The notes beneath the pieces are model-generated. The model worked only from the letters and a program-made list of their open reading frames with translations, had not been told where the DNA came from and made no database searches. The translations under genes and the position numbers were made by a program. Shown piece after piece: positions 31,455-33,666 of a DNA stretch of 33,666 nucleotides (positions are counted from its first letter, which is position 1; each line of letters starts with the position of its first letter). Origin of the DNA: Lachnospiraceae bacterium (GTDB lineage Bacteria > Bacillota_A > Clostridia > Lachnospirales > Lachnospiraceae); the NCBI GenBank assembly GCA_004556565.1, contig SFGN01000025.1, forward strand, positions 1 through 33,666, in the 5' to 3' direction.

Positions 31455-31924
31455 CTAAGTACAAAAATAATATGCCAGACATTAGTTTGCTGATTGAGTT
31501 GGCAGAATTTTATGATATCAGTATTCCTGAAATTGTGAATGGAGAAAGGAAAAACGAGAAAATGAATGAAGAAGTAAAAGAAGTTGCACAAACATTATCA
31601 GCGTATGCAGACTTTGAAAAAGAGAACCTCATTAAAAAAATACAAAGTCAAAGTATTATTGGTGTAATTGCATTGATGATATATTGCATCCTTGATTTTG
31701 GGGGAATGCCTGAAAAACATACATTGCTAAGGTATTTATCATCATACAGTCTTACATTAGTTTTTGTTACACCAATCACGATTTTGTTTTATACAACAGG
31801 GGTGATTGAGAAAGCCAGAAAAAATCGTAAGATATCAAAATTTGCATTAATATTTGTTTCGTGTGCAATAGCAATAGGAGTAGTATTTATTATAAAAGCA
31901 ATAGTAGCTTCATTTGGCCTTTGA
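31455..31924 (+). pseudogene. XRE-family membrane regulator lacking its HTH
   Basis: From about 31470 the frame reads NMPDISLLIELAEFYDISIP, then EIVNGERK, the end of an XRE HTH domain, followed by a charged linker (EEVKEVAQTLSAYADFEKEN) and three hydrophobic helices (SIIGVIALMIYCILDF; YSLTLVFVTPITILFYTTGV; FALIFVSCAIAIGVVFIIKA). The DNA-recognition helices that should precede NMPDIS are gone, replaced by the IS1595-type fragment. Without them it cannot bind DNA; it may not be translated at all. Confidence 0.7.
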
Positions 31925-32025
31925 AGGATGAGGTCTCTAAATTCCAATTTCGAACACACGAAACTTCCAGTCTTTTGGTGAGTCTGAAAACACGCATTAA
32001 TTTGAATTCTACGGAGGAAATCATT

Positions 32026-32349
32026 ATGGTAGGAAAAATTATTGGACTTGTATCTTGTTTAATGTGTGCTTTTCCATTTCTAATTATTTCTGTCTACAAT
32101 AAAGATAGTAGAGAACCCATTAATTTTTGGAGTGGAGATACAACATTAAAATCGAAGGTAAAGAATGTAGTTGAATATAACAAAAAAATGGCGTTATTGT
32201 ACAAAAGGTGTGCCATTGCATTTTTAATTTCGGGAATTGGATTTATGGTTTCTCCTTATTTAGGTGTTGCCATGATATGCTTCGACTGTACACTAGGTAT
32301 TTATCTCGTATATCGGAACTATAAAAGAATTTTAGGTAATTATTCGTAA
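32026..32349 (+). CDS. Small membrane protein next to the XRE remnant
   Basis: The protein has 107 residues with an N-terminal helix (IIGLVSCLMCAFPFLIISVY), a polar middle with FWSGDTTLKSKVKNVVEYNKK, and a hydrophobic C-terminal hairpin (CAIAFLISGIGFMVSPYLGV; AMICFDCTLGIYLVY). The start at 32026 has GGAGG 8 bases upstream; the longer frame from 31861 overlaps the XRE remnant. Similar small proteins often follow XRE-membrane regulator genes in Clostridia, so it was probably its operon partner. Function unknown. Confidence 0.75.
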   Translation: MVGKIIGLVSCLMCAFPFLIISVYNKDSREPINFWSGDTTLKSKVKNVVEYNKKMALLYKRCAIAFLISGIGFMVSPYLGVAMICFDCTLGIYLVYRNYKRILGNYS

Positions 32350-32506
32350 GTTTAAATTTGTAACTAACAGAAAATTTCATTTTTTCAGTTCTAAAAAATC
32401 ACTAATTGCGGATCAAAAACGCTTAGCAACCGAAAAGTTGCGTAATAGTTGGTAGAGCAACTAATACATAATTGTTATACTGATTGCAAGAAAGGAGGGT
32501 GCTTAA

Positions 32507-32796
32507 ATGAATATAGTAACCATAAATTTAGCCATCAATTCAGCATCAATATAGTTTTATTACTTGCAATCTGTGCGATGCTGGTCTATTTAGTTTTTTT
32601 GCTGATAAAAGCATTGAAAAAGTATATTAAATCTGAACCAGTAAGAAAGGAAAAGGCAGAAAGCGCAAAATCACTTGGAGAAGTTTTGAAAAGACATCGA
32701 ACGGAATGCAAGATGACTCAAGAATTTGTAGCGGAGACATTAGGTGTGAGCAGACAGGCAGTTTCCAAATGGGAGAGTGGGGTATCACTTAGATAA
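32507..32796 (+). pseudogene. Membrane-anchored HTH regulator: frameshifted and 3'-truncated
   Basis: An ATG at 32507 with AAAGGAGG 8 bases upstream starts MNIVTINLAIN but stops at 32552. In another frame, from about 32545, it continues as a membrane helix (NIVLLLAICAMLVYLVFLLI) and an XRE HTH (LGEVLKRHRTECKMTQEFVA ... GVSRQAVSKWESG). One base appears to be missing around 32535-32548. The HTH is also cut right after KWESG, where a hairpin and GC-rich DNA begin (32777 onward). Intact relatives continue with a D-P-S-T-x-N-L-type helix. Confidence 0.7.
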
Positions 32797-32807
32797 AGAT
32801 ACCACAC
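32777..32807. repeat. Hairpin at the junction with the GC-rich module
   Basis: GTGGGGTATC (32777-32786) and GATACCACAC (32798-32807) are complementary at 9 of 10 positions around an 11-nt loop. It lies exactly where the HTH gene loses homology and base composition changes, so it may be the terminal structure of the inserted DNA. Confidence 0.4.
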
Positions 32808-33053
32808 CATTCCCACGCTGACTTTTGCTCAACCGATACAGCCGGAGGGCTGGATAACAAGAAAAGGCGGTATGCGCGCTCTGTCGGCGTTGCCGTGAAA
32901 ATGCCGTTGCCGCCGGGGAGGGCAAGGGCATTTGAAGCGGCAGGAAAACAGGGCTGTGCTTGCGTGGCGTAGAGCCGTAAGCACAGGTCTGGTTTCAACA
33001 GCAGACTGGGCGTATATGAAAGCCCCCGTCCCTCGTCCTACGCTCCGACTTGT

Positions 33054-33072
33054 GGACAAAGTGTCCCGAAGT
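33054..33072. repeat. Copy 4 of the 19-nt palindromic repeat
   Basis: Reads GGACAAAGTGTCCCGAAGT. It lies more than 23 kb from the other three copies, in a separate GC-rich module. Only the base after TGTCC differs from the other copies. Confidence 0.8.
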
Positions 33073-33263
33073 TGTGGCTACACTCCCGGAAAAGTAACAG
33101 GACAGCGGGCAACCGTCAAGGCTGAAATGAACGGGCTTACACCCGGCCTTGACCGCCACCCGCCGTCCCGCTGAATGGGTGTTCTGATTTTGGAGTGTTT
33201 CTTTTCTCATAATTGAAATGGGCGGGAAGCCATTTTAGGGCTTTCCCGCCTTGATTGCCCATC

Positions 33264-33337
33264 AGCAAAGCCAGACGGGACGGTCAACGGCGGCGCATGA
33301 AATGCGCCGTTCATCTTGACCGTTGACTGGCTTTGCT
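33264..33337. repeat. Nested three-part inverted repeat
   Basis: The outer arms are AGCAAAGCCA (33264-33273) with TGGCTTTGCT (33328-33337), the middle arms GTCAACGG (33283-33290) with CCGTTGAC (33320-33327), and the inner arms CGGCGCAT (33291-33298) with ATGCGCCG (33302-33309). An alternative pairing ACGGTCAA with TTGACCGT also exists. It could fold into a branched cruciform on one strand. It lies 29 bases past the stop of the minus-strand kinase gene. Confidence 0.6.
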
Positions 33338-33365
33338 ATTTCTCTGATAAATGAAATTTCGATTT

Positions 33366-33666
33366 TTAGAAATCGTTTAAGTTTACTGCAAAAACAGCCT
33401 CTTGGATAGAATAGGTTGTCGTTTCTATAACATTCGATTCATATATCCCCAAATTACAAAATTGCTCCCACATTGTTTCTACTAATTCAACATTTGTTTT
33501 TCTGTCTAATTTTGAACGTTCCACAGCTCGTTTCATAGTTTCTTCTTTACTGGCTCTTAAAACAATATAGTGTACTTCATAATCTTCTCGAACAAGGGCT
33601 CTCCATGGTTCTAAAAACCACGGCCCGACAATTCCATCTACAATTACATCATATCCGCCGCGGGCA
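33366..33666 (-). CDS. P-loop kinase-like (AAA/zeta-type) protein, N-terminus outside the window
   Basis: The last 100 residues of a minus-strand gene are present. They begin RGGYDVIVDGIVGPWFLEPW, a typical Walker-B-like strand and lid start of small P-loop kinases, then YEVHYIVLRASKEETMKRAV, ERSKL and a C-terminal helix. The pattern fits the AAA family of chloramphenicol-phosphotransferase or zeta-like kinases. Walker A would be upstream, outside the window. The substrate cannot be told from this part. Confidence 0.65.
   Translation of the reverse strand, partial: ARGGYDVIVDGIVGPWFLEPWRALVREDYEVHYIVLRASKEETMKRAVERSKLDRKTNVELVETMWEQFCNLGIYESNVIETTTYSIQEAVFAVNLNDF

Larger units (their letters stand above)
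32808..33365. other. GC-rich non-coding module with repeat copy and hairpins
   Basis: This stretch is much richer in GC than the flanking genes. Open frames in it lack ribosome sites and show chance composition. It holds copy 4 of the 19-nt palindromic repeat (33054-33072), a long stem GGCGGGAAGCC/GGCTTTCCCGCC with one bulged base (about 33221-33250) and the nested hairpin at 33264-33337. I see no gene. It resembles the GC-rich parts around 8931-9800 and is probably the end of another conjugative element. Confidence 0.5.

Noticed and set aside
31451..31591. N-terminal extension of the IS1595 transposase fragment
   Set aside because: These residues are antisense to the XRE regulator remnant and show no transposase similarity; the fragment is truncated instead.
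1..33666. CRISPR array
   Set aside because: I saw no regularly spaced repeats of 25-40 bases and no cas genes. The 19-nt repeat copies are about 1.0-1.6 kb and 23 kb apart and do not form an array.
1..33666. tRNA or rRNA genes, or a tRNA-type attachment site
   Set aside because: I found no TTCRANNC T-arm with matching acceptor stem and no rRNA-like stretches while reading.

Overview
The window looks like a mosaic accessory region from a gut Firmicute, most likely a Lachnospiraceae-type Clostridium relative. The support is low-to-moderate GC coding DNA with strong GGAGG ribosome sites, a class B sortase next to a giant YodL-type protein typical of Tn1549-like conjugative elements, a MOBP relaxase with MobC, and islands of higher-GC mobile DNA. 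There are no tRNA, rRNA or housekeeping genes, so the taxon is an inference.

Layout. 1-95 is the tail of an unknown gene. About 300-2520 is an IS91-type element on the minus strand (tyrosine recombinase, then a Y2 HUH transposase). 2774-6814 is a piece of an integrative conjugative element (ICE): terminator, sortase B, and a 1039-residue multidomain protein with an embedded nucleotidyltransferase motif. 6882 to about 15065 is the end of a second element of higher GC, all minus strand: a frameshifted large serine recombinase, two small proteins, a sigma-like protein, a lipoprotein and a two-component system. Its response regulator is split by a complete IS110/IS1111-type element carrying a candidate bridge RNA. 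This element ends in a truncated xre gene abutting the first 20 codons of a carboxymuconolactone decarboxylase gene, whose MerR-type promoter and divergent MerR regulator survive (15064-15581).

15698-17130 holds an ACT-domain protein and decayed remains of another response regulator and ABC ATPase. 17216-23320 is an intact sensing/export module: sensor kinase and regulator (minus) divergent from a secreted protein, two FtsX-like permeases and an ATPase (plus). 23373-25199 is a mobilization cassette (relaxase, MobC, candidate oriT). 25347-30673 carries small accessory genes: a YjbR protein, a frameshifted GNAT acetyltransferase, a membrane-anchored XRE regulator, a radical SAM protein divergent from an HxlR regulator, an alpha/beta hydrolase, and a lipoprotein with a small membrane protein. 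30784-33365 is decayed: an IS1595-type transposase fragment fused into an XRE gene, a small membrane protein, a frameshifted and truncated membrane-HTH gene, and a GC-rich non-coding module with nested hairpins. The window ends inside a P-loop kinase-like gene.

The most notable signals are the IS1111-type insertion that restores an exact reading frame when removed, its structured 3' RNA region and predicted circle-junction promoter; a 19-nt palindromic repeat present four times in two separate GC-rich modules; recombinase start sites buried in hairpins; the nucleotidyltransferase inside the ICE polyvalent protein; and several independent one-base deletions that break otherwise good genes.
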